42,968 nt of DNA from Tetrahymena elliotti 4EA (GCA_000231825.2 JH720295.1:1513653-1556620), one strand, 5' to 3'; positions 26,067-38,262 are shown, counted from the stretch's first letter. Notes: a model not told the origin generated them from the letters alone. A program made the numbers and translations.

Positions 26067-26210
26067 TTATTCTTTTTTATTCATATTATTTTAAATAGCA
26101 AAATTTATTAAAAATTATCAATAACAATTTATATTTGCTCAACAATAAAAAAAATATTCTAAAGTTAGCTATGGATATTAACTAATGAAGAAATGGTTTT
26201 TGATACTTTT
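26067..26210 (+). repeat. Dispersed AT-rich repeat, copy B
   Basis: Bases 26067-26094 are identical to 94-121. The following ~80 bases are similar, both carrying AGCAAAAT, TTAAAAATTATCAA and CTCAACAATAAA in the same order. It lies between the convergent 3' ends of the HK-like gene and the folylpolyglutamate synthase gene. Confidence 0.6.
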
Positions 26211-26224
26211 CAATATCTAATATA

Positions 26225-26331
26225 AGTGATGGTAGTTAGTAATAACTTACTCTGCCCTAAAATTCTCAAAAAAATATTTTATGGAGAAGTAATTATCATA
26301 AAATTAAAGCTACTAACTCCTACTATCACCT
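26225..26331. repeat. Inverted repeat with ~70-bp loop
   Basis: The left arm AGTGATGGTAGTTAGTA (26225-26241) pairs imperfectly with the right arm at 26311-26330, whose complement reads GGTGATAGTAGGAGTTAGTA. Weaker complementarity continues outward through TAAT-rich sequence. It could form a hairpin in a 3' UTR or represent the terminal inverted repeats of a very small element. Confidence 0.5.
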
Positions 26332-26463
26332 AATTAAATTTCATAATATTTAATTGATAAATTAATAACTGTAACTAAAATTATAAACTATAAACAAATA
26401 AATGAATACAATATTATATTTATCATATTTTTAGTTTTGAATGAATATATTATATTATTTAAG

Positions 26464-28232
26464 TCATCTTGTGCTAAGTTAAGGAGGATCTTTCTTATCA
26501 TACATTCCAAAGTATTCTCTTGCTTCTTTTTATATAAAGAAAGATCCACAAATAAGAAGTATTTCTGATTTATCAGAAGATTTAAGGGCAATATCTAAAG
26601 TAGATTTTACATCTCCATCTTTAGCAATAGGCTAGAATATGTCATCATAATTTTGCATATAATTCTTTAATTGTTAACTACAACTTTACAAGTAATTAAT
26701 TTTCATAGCTCTGAAATGATTTGCCTAAATAAGATGAATGAAATCACATTATTTAGCTAGAACTAATAAAGCATCCATAGCATCTTTTTAAGAAGAAGTT
26801 CCATAAACTACTCTAACTTTTTTATGAGGATATAATTTTTTAATTCTAAGCAAAACTTTTTCCTAATTTTATGTAGAATTATTTTTATTTAAAGCAAAAT
26901 ATTTTAGAATTTACTAAAGCAGGTGGATTATGACCTACATCAAATATAATTTTATATGAACTAAACTTTTTAGCTAAAGAACTTTCTAAATTTTCCATTC
27001 TGCATATTTGTTCTGCTTTAATTCCTTTCTCTATTTAACTTTCTATCAAACTTTTATACTCTGGATATGTTGTTTTGATAACTCTCATTGTTTCTCTTTT
27101 ATTCATTAAAATTATTAACCAAAAATAAAATATATTAATAAATACCTTGCTATATCTGTGTTTTCAATATTATAATCGTGCAATTAGAATGGCGTTTATT
27201 TAACTTTATAAAGTGTTGCTTAATTTATATTTGCTTATTCTTGAAAAACTGATAATGGGATTGCATTTGGTCCTATTATTACAGGACATTTTGGCTTAAT
27301 AATACCAGCTTTTTGTAATGCTATTTCCTAATAAGTTTCTCCTAAAACCTCTGTATGATCTAATCCAATTGAAGTTATGACACTTGCTAGAGGATTTTAA
27401 ATTACATTAGTAGAATCTAATCTACCACCTAATCCACACTCAACAACAGCCACATCTACTTTTTTCTCTTTGAAATAAATCATCATCAAACCTGTTAAAT
27501 ACTCTCATTAATTATTTAATAATAAAAAGCTAAAAAAACATTTTAATTAATTTAAAATTTAACTTCTTCATTCATTTATTTTTTCTAATTTAAAATTGTT
27601 TTAAAAATTATCATATTGTTTTTTTATTATAAAAAAATAATAAATATTTGATTATTAATAAGAATTGATTAATTCTACATATTTTTTGCTTTTATTAATG
27701 AAGTTGAATTTCTTAAAAACTAAAAAATCAATCTTACATCGAAGAATGTGAGCTAAACATTGTTCTTATTAGCTACATTAAATAATGTAGATAGATTTTC
27801 TGTTACAAAATCTTCTTCCCAAAACTCTCCATTGACCTTTTTTGAAAAATAGCATTAATAATTAGTTTATTTTGATAGAAATTAATGATTCAATGTTTAC
27901 TTGGATTCTCTCCCCATAGTAAAATAGATGAGGAGAAGTGAAAAGACCAGTTTTTAATCCATTTTATTCAAATGCTTTGCTTATCTTTAAGGAAACAGAT
28001 CCTTTTCCATTAGTTCCTGCTACATGGATAAATTTCAAACTATCCTATGGGTTACCAACTAGCTAATTTCAATTAAAAGAAACTATGTAAATTAAATGTT
28101 AGGATTTGTTAGTATTTGATATACTTTCAGAATGCTAAACATGCTATCTAAATTTTATTTGTTCTTGCTAAATTTATTTGCATAGTTTAATTATTTTAGA
28201 AGTTCAATATATTTTGTTGATGAAGAACTCAT
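26464..28232 (-). CDS. Folylpolyglutamate synthase / dihydrofolate synthase (Mur ligase family)
   Basis: The enzyme ligates glutamate to folates (and, in bifunctional FolC, to dihydropteroate) using ATP, retaining folate in the cell. I place exons at 28232-28125, 28062-27901, 27836-27738, 27501-27146, 27095-26915 and 26862-26464: 435 codons with stop, or 434 residues, normal for the family. The ATP-binding loop is HVAGTNGKGSVS near residues 49-60, then GLFTSPHLFYYGERIQVNGE, VAVVECGLGGRLDSTNV, GLDHTEVLGETYQEIALQKAGIIKP and FDVGHNPPAL. The last block introduces the C-terminal ligase lobe with VRVVYGTSSKKDAM. An apparent frameshift after NPPAL disappears if 26863-26914 is spliced as a 52-bp intron. 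Dihydrofolate versus folylpolyglutamate specificity cannot be decided from sequence alone. No targeting peptide is evident ahead of MSSSSTKYIELL. Confidence 0.92.
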
Positions 28233-28877
28233 GTATTTATGAAGTAAACAACTCGAACTTTCTCTCTTATTAATACAAATTTGATACTTTAAAAGCTAAT
28301 AATTAATTAATACATAAAAAAATGATTAATTACTTAAGAATATATTCAACATTATTTATTTAATCATTATTTGAGCTAAAAGTAAAAAAAATTTTGATAA
28401 TTTCATTATTTTAATTAATTTCATTTATTTTTTCTTAGTATTCAAAAAATTAATTGCATTCTTATTAATTCATTTTACTATTCTAGAAACATATTCATAT
28501 CCACAAAAAATATTCTAATTATAAACTATACATTTATTTTATATAAATAAAATAAGATATTCTTCTACATACACGAATTTACAAAACTTTAGTGTTTTTT
28601 ATTAGGAATAAAATATTCTAAAAGGTTTTGTTTAAAATTTAATTAAAGGTGGAAGTGAATCAGTTTAATTATATATTGAATGATTTTATAATAATTTGAA
28701 TTTGTATAATAATACAAACATAAGTATTTCTTTTTGATGTAGTATTTCTAAATGTAAATGATAAGAATATAAATTTGTGTTTATTTATTATTAGAAGCGA
28801 TAATTATTTACAAAATTATTATATGATTCTTCTTTTATTAATTTGATTTATATGTATGTACAGGTTTAAACTCAACT
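28233..28877. other. Intergenic spacer (FPGS promoter side)
   Basis: About 645 bp of AT-rich DNA separate the folylpolyglutamate synthase start from the MAP kinase stop, both on the minus strand. It should hold the FPGS promoter and the MAPK 3' UTR. I see no recognisable motif, gene or repeat. Confidence 0.5.
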
Positions 28878-30995
28878 TCATTTTTTATTTTTTTCATCAT
28901 CATCTTCACCTTCTTCATCAGTATCATCTTCATAATCTTCTAGATCTCCAATTATATGAGAATAAACACTTTATCCATTTTTGAGTTTTTCATAATATTA
29001 TTCCCTGAATTCAGGATAATTATATAGTAATATTTCTTCATACAATATATCTATTCATATTTTAAATTTAAATCACAAATAAAATCTTAAAAAGTTAAAA
29101 ATTATTTTTTTATTTAAACCATTGATTAAAATTTAATTCTATTTTTACCTTTTAATTATTCTTCATTTAAATCATACATTTCATATTCAAATTCTGCTTA
29201 GTTTATAGGTTGACATTCAGGTTCATCAGAAGGATCATGAAGCATTTCAAAGAATGGATGAGAAAGAGCTTACTCCGCTGTTATTCTTTATGAAGGATCA
29301 ATTTAAAGTAATTTTTTGAGTAAATCTAGACACTAAGAAGAAGCATTAGGAAAAAGAAGCTTAAAATTCTTTCCAGGAGAATAAGGAAAATTAAAAAGCA
29401 ACTTCTTGTATTCTGGGTCTTATATTTAATATTAATCTGGACTACCAATTAGCTAAAGAATTTATTTCATTTAGTCCTCTGTTGAAGCTCCTCTAATAAC
29501 TGGTTATCTTTTTAAAAGTTCTGCCATTATAATGCCACAAGACCACATATCAACTATCATTAAAATTTTAAATTAGTTGTCACATAAATTGCTGAATTAT
29601 AATAATTTTAACCTGCTATATCATATTTTTTATATGACAATAAAATCTCAGGAGCTCTATACCATCTTGCTGTTACATATTCACTCAAATCATTAACTCT
29701 ATTTTTTTATATATGTCTAGCAAATCCAAAATCACATATTTTCAAATCTCCTTGCTCACTTGAAAGAACATTTTTTGGTTTCTAATTGTTTTTAATTATT
29801 AAAAATATTTAAGAATAAAATATTTAATACTTTCATCTAATATTTCTTCAATGTTTTCCTTCAAAGTAGAAGTAAATTTCAAAAATATCTAAAATTTAAA
29901 CAAACTCTTATTAATAATATTAATATTTTAAACAAATTTAAAATAAAAATAATTTTAAATTCCAATTCCTTCTGAACTTGAGAAGAAGAAAAGTAAAATT
30001 TATGAATCATAAAAACTTGATTTTATTTGGATGTTTTGGAAGAAAAAAATATTTTTTAAAATTTGAATCTATCTTTAGTTCTTCATCATTAAATAAAATA
30101 TTAATTGTTAGTCTGTTTAAATTTATATTTTTGCAATTTAGTAAGGTAATTTTTGAAGTAGACATTAGTAGATGAGAAATTTGAAGATTTTTGATAATTT
30201 TTTACCAAATCTCTATGTGCAATTTAAGCTGAATGCATGTATTTGAGACCTCTTATAATTTAATACATAAGAAATTAAATGTGTTCCTCATTGATTTCAT
30301 TTTAAGAGTTAATGATTGCTCTTAGATCACTGGTCATTAGTGGTTCAACTAAATATCTAAAAGTTAAAACTTATTAGTTAGTTAGTAAGTGTATTTAGAA
30401 TTTAATTAATTAAGATTCTTTTACATATCATTCAATTATTCTCTTGATTTTGGGAGCAATAACTTGTATATAGGAATAATCTATTTTCATTAAAATAATC
30501 TTAAACTCAACCTTTTTAAGACATTTAAACTTTTTAATTTATTAATAATGAATACATTTTCATGAGCAAGCATTCTTTATAATTTTATTTCCCTTATTGT
30601 TCTAATAGCATATTATTTATGTTCAAATGTCCTTTCTATTTTTTTAATTGCAACAAAATCACTATTTTCATCAAAATACTCGTTTTCTTTGTCTTGGCAT
30701 GCTACAACTACACCAAATGTACCCTATCCAGCTTTAATTTTTAAATATAATTTGTTATGAGTTTAATATATGAGTCTATAAATCTAAAATTTATTTAAAT
30801 ATGAAGTAAAACTTCTAAAAGCATTATTGATAGATGAATAAAAATTAACAATCCAATTAAGTAGAAAAAATCTTATATACTTATATCAATAGGTTCATAC
30901 CTAGACTCCATATAAAATTCTATGTCATTGAGCTTCCATTTTGTAAAAGCTTTATCATTTACATATTTGCTATAATCTGTTTTATTATGTTCCAT
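28878..30995 (-). CDS. MAP kinase (CMGC group) with SEY activation motif
   Basis: I place seven exons: 30995-30881, 30731-30556, 30480-30425, 30356-30206, 29781-29613, 29553-29149 and 29050-28878. They total 415 codons including stop, or 414 residues. Motifs in order: glycine loop GQGTFGVV (40-47), VAIKK with Lys68, the MAPK-type LPKSREQLNDIYLVEPLMTSDL, HRDLKPKN (163-170), DFG (183-185), activation segment LSEYVTARWYRAPE (198-211), VDMWSCGIIMAELL, RITAEQALSHPFF and the hallmark LHDPSDEPEC tail. The usual TxY dual-phosphorylation motif is S199-E200-Y201, which keeps the acidic middle residue and the tyrosine but has Ser for Thr. The last exon encodes an acidic stretch (DDTDEEGEDDDEK), possibly a docking surface. 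Intron 29782-30205 (424 bp), which splits HRDL from KPKN, is much longer than the others. Its upstream kinase and substrates are unknown. Confidence 0.92.
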
Positions 30996-32149
30996 ATTTG
31001 CCTTCCTTAACTTGTCTCTATTAAATATTCACGATTTATCTCCTTTTGCTTACAAAAATTGATTAATTATTTTTTCTTTTTTGGCAATTAATATACAATT
31101 TCAATTAAAAAAATTTGATGTAGATATTAATAAATTAATTAAGTCAGCTACAATTAACAATATCTTTAAATCAATCTTTTATCTTTAATCTTTAATCAGA
31201 TTATCTAAATGCCTTTTATTTCAAAATTAAAAATTCCGAATAATTAATTTAAAATAGAAATCATCTTTTTTAATTAAAAATATAAATTTTCATTAAAAAT
31301 AATAACCTTACAATTTAATCTTTTAATAATAACAAAAATATTGAATTTTTTTTGGTATGATGAACTAAAAAAGTCAAAAATATTTTTCTGAAAAAAAAAT
31401 TGGATAAATTTGAATAATATTCAATTAACTCCTATAAGTTTTAAAATTTATATTTCAATAAAACTTCCAAATTATAAGTAAGGCCTATACTTTTAGATGA
31501 AATAGTTCTTAACCAGCTTTGAGTAGTAATTAAATATCTATTATTAAAATCAAAATCATCTTTTTTAATTATCTACTATTAAGTTTTTTTCAAAAAAATA
31601 AATATTCTGCCAACCACTATTTTTAAATGGTACTTAGCTATTTTACATTAGTTAATCATCCAAAATATAAGCAAATGAAATTGATAGAAAAGAGGATGTT
31701 TTAAAAAAATTTTAAAATTAATCTTGTCATCGCACATTTTAAGTACATGAAAACTGTAATAAAAATATCTGCAATTCTAAAAAATCAATATTAATTGTAG
31801 ATAATGGACTTCAAAATAATTAATAAAAAAGAAGGTATGAGTGAAATTTAAACATGTATTTAAACATTTTCAATAATGTTAAAAAAATTATTTATAAACA
31901 AATAATAATTGTTAAAATTTTCATAATAGACTATTAAACATCAGAAACTATCATTAATCATATCATTTAGGTTAAGATCTTATTTATTTAAAAAAATTGA
32001 AAAGTAAAGGATGAAGCTAAATTTATTTAATAAAAAATGAAGGATATAAAAGGTTTTTTGATATTTTGAATAATAATAAAAACTGTAAGTTTTATTGGAA
32101 ATAATTTTTATAAAAAATGGTTATTTACTATTAAGCATTACATTTAAAA
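30996..32149. other. Intergenic region upstream of the MAP kinase
   Basis: About 1.15 kb holding the MAP kinase promoter. On the minus strand one frame stays open for roughly 190 codons (about 31840-31270) and includes NNRYLITTQSWLRTISSKSIGLTYN, which looks slightly protein-like. No family is recognisable, and long open frames are expected by chance when only TGA stops translation. It may be the 3' continuation of the neighbouring transposon remnant. Confidence 0.4.
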
Positions 32150-32819
32150 GAAATAAAAGAGTTTTTGTGAAATTTAATCATAAACTTACAATAAGCTTCT
32201 AATTCTACTTTAAATCCTTGCTCATAAATGTAAATATCTGATTTACATGATAAAGAAAGACTTCCATAGAACATTAATCATACTCTCAACTAAGGAATAC
32301 TTATGAAATTATGATTGTCTTCAAAGTACCAATTATTTATTTGTTAGGATAAATTTGAGAGGAAGACTCATTTGTGAAGATAATATTTATCTTTTTATCT
32401 TATGCATTCTTCTTTGTTTATGCTGTTCTACTCATATAATTAGCTTTCTTAGATTTGCTTCTCAAATTTAAAGAAATGATTAGTATTCTATAGGGGATAC
32501 CTTGAGGGAATGAATACTTTAATCCCATTTCATGCATTTTCTATAAAACTGTACCTCTATCAACTTTAAGAGTATCAGCAATCTCTTGCTCAGCTGTAAA
32601 CTTACTTTCTTCAATCATTCTGTTTATTAGTGATTCTTATTTTACCCATAAAGAGTGTACTCTACCAGGTGTTTAGCAATCTCTTACTTCTCCAATGATA
32701 CTAAACTTAGATAATATTCATGATACTGTGGAATGGTGGATATTAAAATGAACAGCTGCATTTTAGAAATATTTGTAACACTCATAAAAGTTTAAACCTT
32801 TCACAAAATTCTCTATCAT
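32150..32819 (-). pseudogene. Tc1/mariner (IS630)-type transposase remnant
   Basis: On the minus strand two helix-turn-helix segments appear in the order of a Tc1/mariner transposase. The first is YFQNAAVHFNIHHSTVS, interrupted by TGA at 32718-32720 where Arg is common, then ILSKF and TPGRVHSLWV. The second is RMIEESKFTAEQEIADTLKV followed by RGTVLQKMHEMGLKYSFP. The start of the catalytic domain reads NIIFTNESS, where the first catalytic Asp is expected. A frame change near 32330 is needed to continue into NWYFEDNHNFISIPQLRV and LMFYGSLSLSCKSDIYIYE, the strand-rich core, with a further TGA at 32278-32280. The second Asp (DN) and the last Asp/Glu region were not found. I infer a dead, 3'-eroded element. 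The HTH assignments are by motif only. Confidence 0.65.
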
Positions 32820-33516
32820 TTTTTCCTTCTTCAATTTCCATATTTTCCTTTAAAAATGTTAAAAAACTCTTCTTTTTCAACTTTAATTATTAATATTTAA
32901 CAATAATCTTTTTAATTAAAAAAATGTAGATTCATGATATTAATAAAATATAAAAGTGCTTCTTGTAATATTTTAAAAAAATTAAAATTTTCAAAAATTA
33001 TTTATCATTTTTTATAATTTGAGACAAATGTTTCAAAAAATTTAAAATAAAAGAATTAAAGTAATAAAAATGTTTTATATTTCTTTAAATTTAGTTCGAT
33101 AAGAAAAAGAATTATAAGATTCAAGAAATTTTATGTTCTAAGCATAATTCTTTGAGAAGAATAATAATATATTTTCAAAATAAAGATAATACTTCCCTAT
33201 AATAAAATATCACTATTAGGGTAAACTTAAAATAATTAAAATAAATGCAAATCAAATTTTAATACAATTTAAATTTTTTAAATAATATATTAGTAATGAT
33301 GGTTATTCAATTCTAAAAAATATTTATTTTTTTGCAAAATTTTGTTTTTTTGAAAATTTTTCTAAAATTAAAACCTATGAACAGATTTTTTAAATCTTAG
33401 ATAGTAGTAGTATCTAACAATATTTAAAAAATAATAAAATAAAGAGACTGATAAAGAAGGAAATATGGATAATATTTTTTTATTTACTTACAAAAAATTA
33501 GTTATGAAAAAAGGCA
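32820..33516. other. Intergenic spacer
   Basis: About 700 bp between the transposase remnant and the stop codon of the intact kinase-TPR gene, both on the minus strand. It is AT-rich with long A and T runs. I see no gene or repeat. It presumably holds the 3' UTR of the kinase-TPR gene. Confidence 0.5.
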
Positions 33517-36500
33517 TCAGTTTTGTTTATCTTAGAGAGATTAACTTTATATTTTTTTTATGTAATCTTTTAAAATGTTAAACTTAAAATCATCTTTACT
33601 ATTTTCTTGCAATGAATATCCTTCTTAATAATACTATATTAACATTTATTCATCCTCTAAGTGGTAATAGCAAACAGCAATTAATAAAAGATTTTATTTT
33701 ATCTAGAAACTTTCCCTTTTGTGAAATTTTAGTGCCATTTCTAAAGATTACAAAGCATATTATATGGCATTTTAGATATTATTTAAATAAATATATGATT
33801 TTGCTACTTAAAACAGAGAACAAGATATTTAAGGATGAATACATTTATGATGTTTTTAAGTTATATAAAGTGATTTAATAGAAAATTCAAGAGCATTTTA
33901 ATATTTAGCTAAATCAATATAAATTTGGGAAATAAAATAGACAATTGTATTTGTTTCAAAAGTATCGCCTTATTCATATGATTGATGTATTTCTAATGAT
34001 TTTAGAGCGTATTAAAGAGAATTTTAAAAATCATTTAATTTATAATAACATTTAGATATCAATAAAAAATGTTTAGATATTATTGGATGATTATCTTAAA
34101 AAATAGATTGTGAAATTTCTAAAGTTTTTAAACCAAATTCTAAGCTAATTTAATAACATTCTAATAAATAATAGATTTCAGCTACTACAAAAGTAGATTA
34201 ATATTTTTATGGATGATATTATTTATCTTTATACAAATACACTATTTAAAGAGATTAGATAGCAAATTTAATACCACAAAAAAAGTTATTTTATTAACAA
34301 TAACACTAAGCAACAAGTATTAAAGATGAGGAAAGCAATAAATTATCTTATGGATAAATTAGTTTACACATTATAAGAGCTTCAAGAGCATATCTTAAAG
34401 CCTTTTTATGATCATCTAAATTTTTGTAAGATTTAGCTACTGTTAATAGAGAGTTCACTAAGAAAAAATTATTTTTTTTAAAAATTTGAGTACTCATTTC
34501 AAGTGATTAAAGAGAATATTTTAAAGCTATTTAATATTAATTTAAGTCATTATAGCAATCTGCTACAAGGCTAAGTGTATAAGATACTTAAGATGTATTA
34601 CCTTAGAAAATTTATTGTTTCATTTCTAATGATTATTAAGCAAACTTTAATGCATTTTAATAATCTCCTAATTTGATTTAACATATAGCAATTTAATCAA
34701 GAGACTTGGATTTTTAAAAGTGATTACCTTCATAAATAATTTCATTTATTTAATATGATTTTAATGCATATTCTAAAGATTTTTAATATTAGTCTAGCTT
34801 CTTATAGCAAAGTGAGGCAAGTTAAAGAGAGGAAGATACTTTAGAGTTATTTGAACTGTAAATTTATTATCTCATTTCTAAAGACTATAATGAATATTCT
34901 AATGCCCTTTAATACTCATATAAATTGTAATAAATTTTTGCAACTTAACACATTGATTGATCTATTGATTTATTTTTGTTCTTTAAAATTAATTTTTTAA
35001 TTTTTAAAGATTATAAAGCAAATTCTAAAGCTTGTTCATTTTTATCTAAATTTTTATAGCATTCAGCAATGAGATATGATGCTAATGAAATTGAGGAGTT
35101 ATTTTCTGAGAAAATAAATTAAAACATATTTAATGATTTTAAAGCAAAATTTAAAGCATTTTAATAATCGTCTTAAAGTAGATAGCATTATGCTAAAACA
35201 AAAAGTGAGCAACCTTTAAGATAATCATTTCCTAAATGAATTAATTCATTCATATCAATTGATTTTTTTGCATATGTAAAGGCTTGTTAATACTAACTTT
35301 ATAAATTATAGCATTGAGCTATTTACAAAAGAGAAGATGATATGTTATAGTGATTGCCTTGGTAAATTTATTATCTTATTTATAATGACTTAAAAGCAAA
35401 TTCTTAAGATTGTTAATATTGATGTAACTCAATATAACATTAAGATATGAGAAAAAAATTTGAAGATATCTAAATTGAATCACCCTAAAATAAATTTTTG
35501 GTAATTTCAAGAGATTCCTCTGCAAATTTTAAAGCATTTTATATTTCATCTTACTTTAAATAGCATTAAGATAATAGAGAAAGAATTTAAGATTTTAATT
35601 TAAGATTATCTTAAAAATGATTTTATTGAATTTATTATGATTCCAAAGCAAAATTTAAAGCCTTCTCATATTCACTTAACATCAAATGGAGTTCTGAAAT
35701 TCTTATTAAAAATTCTATCTTTTGTTCTAATTTTGAAATTAAATCTTTGTGTGTAGTTAAATTTTTATTAATACAAAGAGCTTTTTGAAAGTAGTAAAGC
35801 TAAATCCTTTTAAAATAAGGAATATCTTTATTATTATCTGAGTCAAAAAGATCAGTAATCTATTGTATTTTTAACAAGTAATTCTAATTAAACTCTTAGC
35901 AAGGCTATTATTATTAAAATATCTCAAAAAATAAATTATGCAATTCTAAGCAGCTTATTCTCTAATTAGGTTCTTAATTAACCATTTAATTTTTTATAAT
36001 TTATTGCATTTTCTTAATAAATTAACAATCTTTATCTCTTTTCTCATTTTAATTTAAATATTATTAAATGACTACATCAAATGTTTTTCCAAGACTAAAA
36101 ATATCAGCTGAATAATCTATACTTGCACTAAATTCTATTTGCTCAAGAGGAGCCCATTTTTCTGAATATCCTTTAATTTTAAATTTATTATCATTACCTT
36201 TAAAAGAAGAGATACCAAAATCAGAATAAACATAATCTCCATTTATTGAGACTAAAATATTATCAGGCTTTATATCCATATGCAAAATATTGTAAATTCT
36301 CATCTAAATTAACCCATCAACCAAATCAAAAATAATTGAAAATAGCTTTTTTCTATCAAGTTTAATTTTATTTTTTTTCATCCATTTTAATTCATTGCCA
36401 AGTGAAAACTTACATTTTTCTAAAACATAGACAAAAATTTTTTTGGTAATTTTGATGATTTGATAAAACTTAATAACATTAATATTTTCTTCAAATTTTT

Positions 36501-38262
36501 TCATTATTTCTACTTCCTCATTGATAACTTATTCATTATTATAAAATACAATCTTAAAAATAAAATCTTCATAATTATCTATATCATGTTGCTAATATCC
36601 TGAAAATATAATTCCTTCTCCTCCTTAAGTCATATATTAGCATAAAAAATATTATTCTTTTTTTAAATTATTTAAAATTATCTATTCATTTTTCTTAAAT
36701 TATTCTATCATACTGCTTTTTTCTATTGAGTCAAAATAAATATTCTTATTTAAACTTTGAAAATAATCCAAATTCCATATTCTTACCTTATCTTTTAACT
36801 CCATAATCAATTATTGTATTTATTCAAAATCTTAAAAATTGATAACTATTATTGAAATAAAAGGTGAAACTTTGATATTTCTGTCTTCACTAAGGTTTTT
36901 TTTTTCAAAAGATTAAATTATTTCAACTTCCTTTTACAAATCTAGCATAAATTATTTTTTTAAGTCAGATATTTATTACTCACTATAAAACTCTTCACAC
37001 TCTTCAAGTAGCAATTTATTTTCTTTTTCTTTCTATAAGTTTAAATATTTAATTTTTATCATTACTTTATTATCTTTAGAATCTTCTGTTTGTTTATATC
37101 CATCAAAAATATCTTCATTTTCTTTCGATTCTTTTAGTTTCTCAATGAAATATTTCTTTAATTCTAAAATTTCTGAGATTCTTTAATTTTATACCTCAAA
37201 ATTTTTAATCAAATAATCTCCTACTTGTATCCTATTGCTATCAAAATTGTTTTATTTATATCTAACTATTTTTTTTCTTTAAACTTCTTATTTAAAGTCA
37301 TTATTGTTCAATTATATTCCGAATGATACTTCTTCTTCATTATTTTAAAGATCTTCTTTTGTATATTCTTAAAAGTTTTTAACCTATTAATTTGTTTCAG
37401 AATAATAACTAATAACAACTATTTAATCATTTCCAATATTTATTACTGAATAGTTAGAATATCTAATTTTTTATAAAAAAAATATCTTATCTATCTAACC
37501 TTTAACTCCTTTTTTTATTGTGAAACACGAATTTCCTTAAATAAAATCATCTTAATTTAGAATAGATAAATCAATTTTATTTTCTAAATTTTACATCACT
37601 TTTTATTTACCATCAATTTCCTTTATGTCAAAAAAAAATATTTCGTCTAAACATTTATTTAAATTTGAGGGATTTGTAAAACTCTACTCACTGCTTTAAC
37701 ATGAAATATCTAAATTTTAATGATCTACTGCTTAATGATTTTACTTTTATTTTGATTTACTTAATTTTGATTCTTAAATATTATTCTCTTCTTGAGAAAT
37801 ATTTTGTTCAATTCTTTTAAAATTATCTGAATTCTAAATATCTCCTCTAATATTTTAATGATTTTTTAATACCCTTTAATGAGTGTTATCAAAATTATGT
37901 TCTTTTTCAGTTTCTTTTTGTTAGCATTTTTTACTTTTTTCTAGCTAATCAGAAGTACTTTTTTGTTCATATTCTTCTACTTTTGTTTTATTAGAATTAT
38001 TTTCCACACTTTTCTTTGCTTCTTCATTTAGTATTAAATCTTTATTTTAACTATTTTAAGATTGAAAACAAACCCTACTTATTTTTTTTGAACTTAAATA
38101 ATTTTTTATCTATTTTTTTAGTCTCTTTTTAATAGTATTATCACTGTTAGATAATGAAGATACTTTGAAATATGAAATGGATTTTTTAGCTTATAATTAA
38201 AAATCAAGATAATTTATTTCCTATACTTCTTCAAAATCCTTTTTATTCTGCATTTCATTCAT
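33517..38262 (-). CDS. Protein kinase with long C-terminal TPR array (intact)
   Basis: A single uninterrupted 1582-codon frame (1581 residues) with no intron. Residues 1-520 are Lys/Glu/Gln/Asn-rich and low in structure. The kinase domain spans about 535-760: loop GGEGIIFSGY, FIFKIVF with the ATP-anchoring Lys, LVDGLIQMRIYNILH, catalytic HMDIKPDNIL, SDFGIS, and WAPLEQ in place of APE, then YSADIFSLGKTF. The C-lobe is short. From about 790 to 1560 there are roughly 17 helical pairs of ~42 residues with the pattern LxxxAxCYxxLxxYxxALxFALxSLEI. This is TPR, close to the kinesin-light-chain type by unit length. The broken genes at 1247-8029 are paralogues. A role as a scaffolded Ser/Thr kinase is inferred, with partners unknown. 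It starts at the first ATG (38262), eight bases after TTTAAAA-rich sequence. A second in-frame Met lies three codons later. Confidence 0.93.

Noticed and set aside
26863..26914. Apparent +1 frameshift in folylpolyglutamate synthase after NPPAL
   Set aside because: A 52-bp GT...AG intron at this place joins NPPAL to EKVLLRIKK in phase and makes the total length divisible by three.
29978..30175. 65-codon plus-strand open frame
   Set aside because: It lies entirely within the long MAPK intron on the other strand, is low-complexity Phe/Lys/Leu, and has no homology signal.
31270..31840. Minus-strand open frame of about 190 codons
   Set aside because: Composition is only marginally protein-like and no motif is recognisable. 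It is listed only as part of the spacer.
33612..33878. 88-codon plus-strand open frame
   Set aside because: It is antisense to TPR units of the intact kinase-TPR gene, and the repeats explain the sequence.
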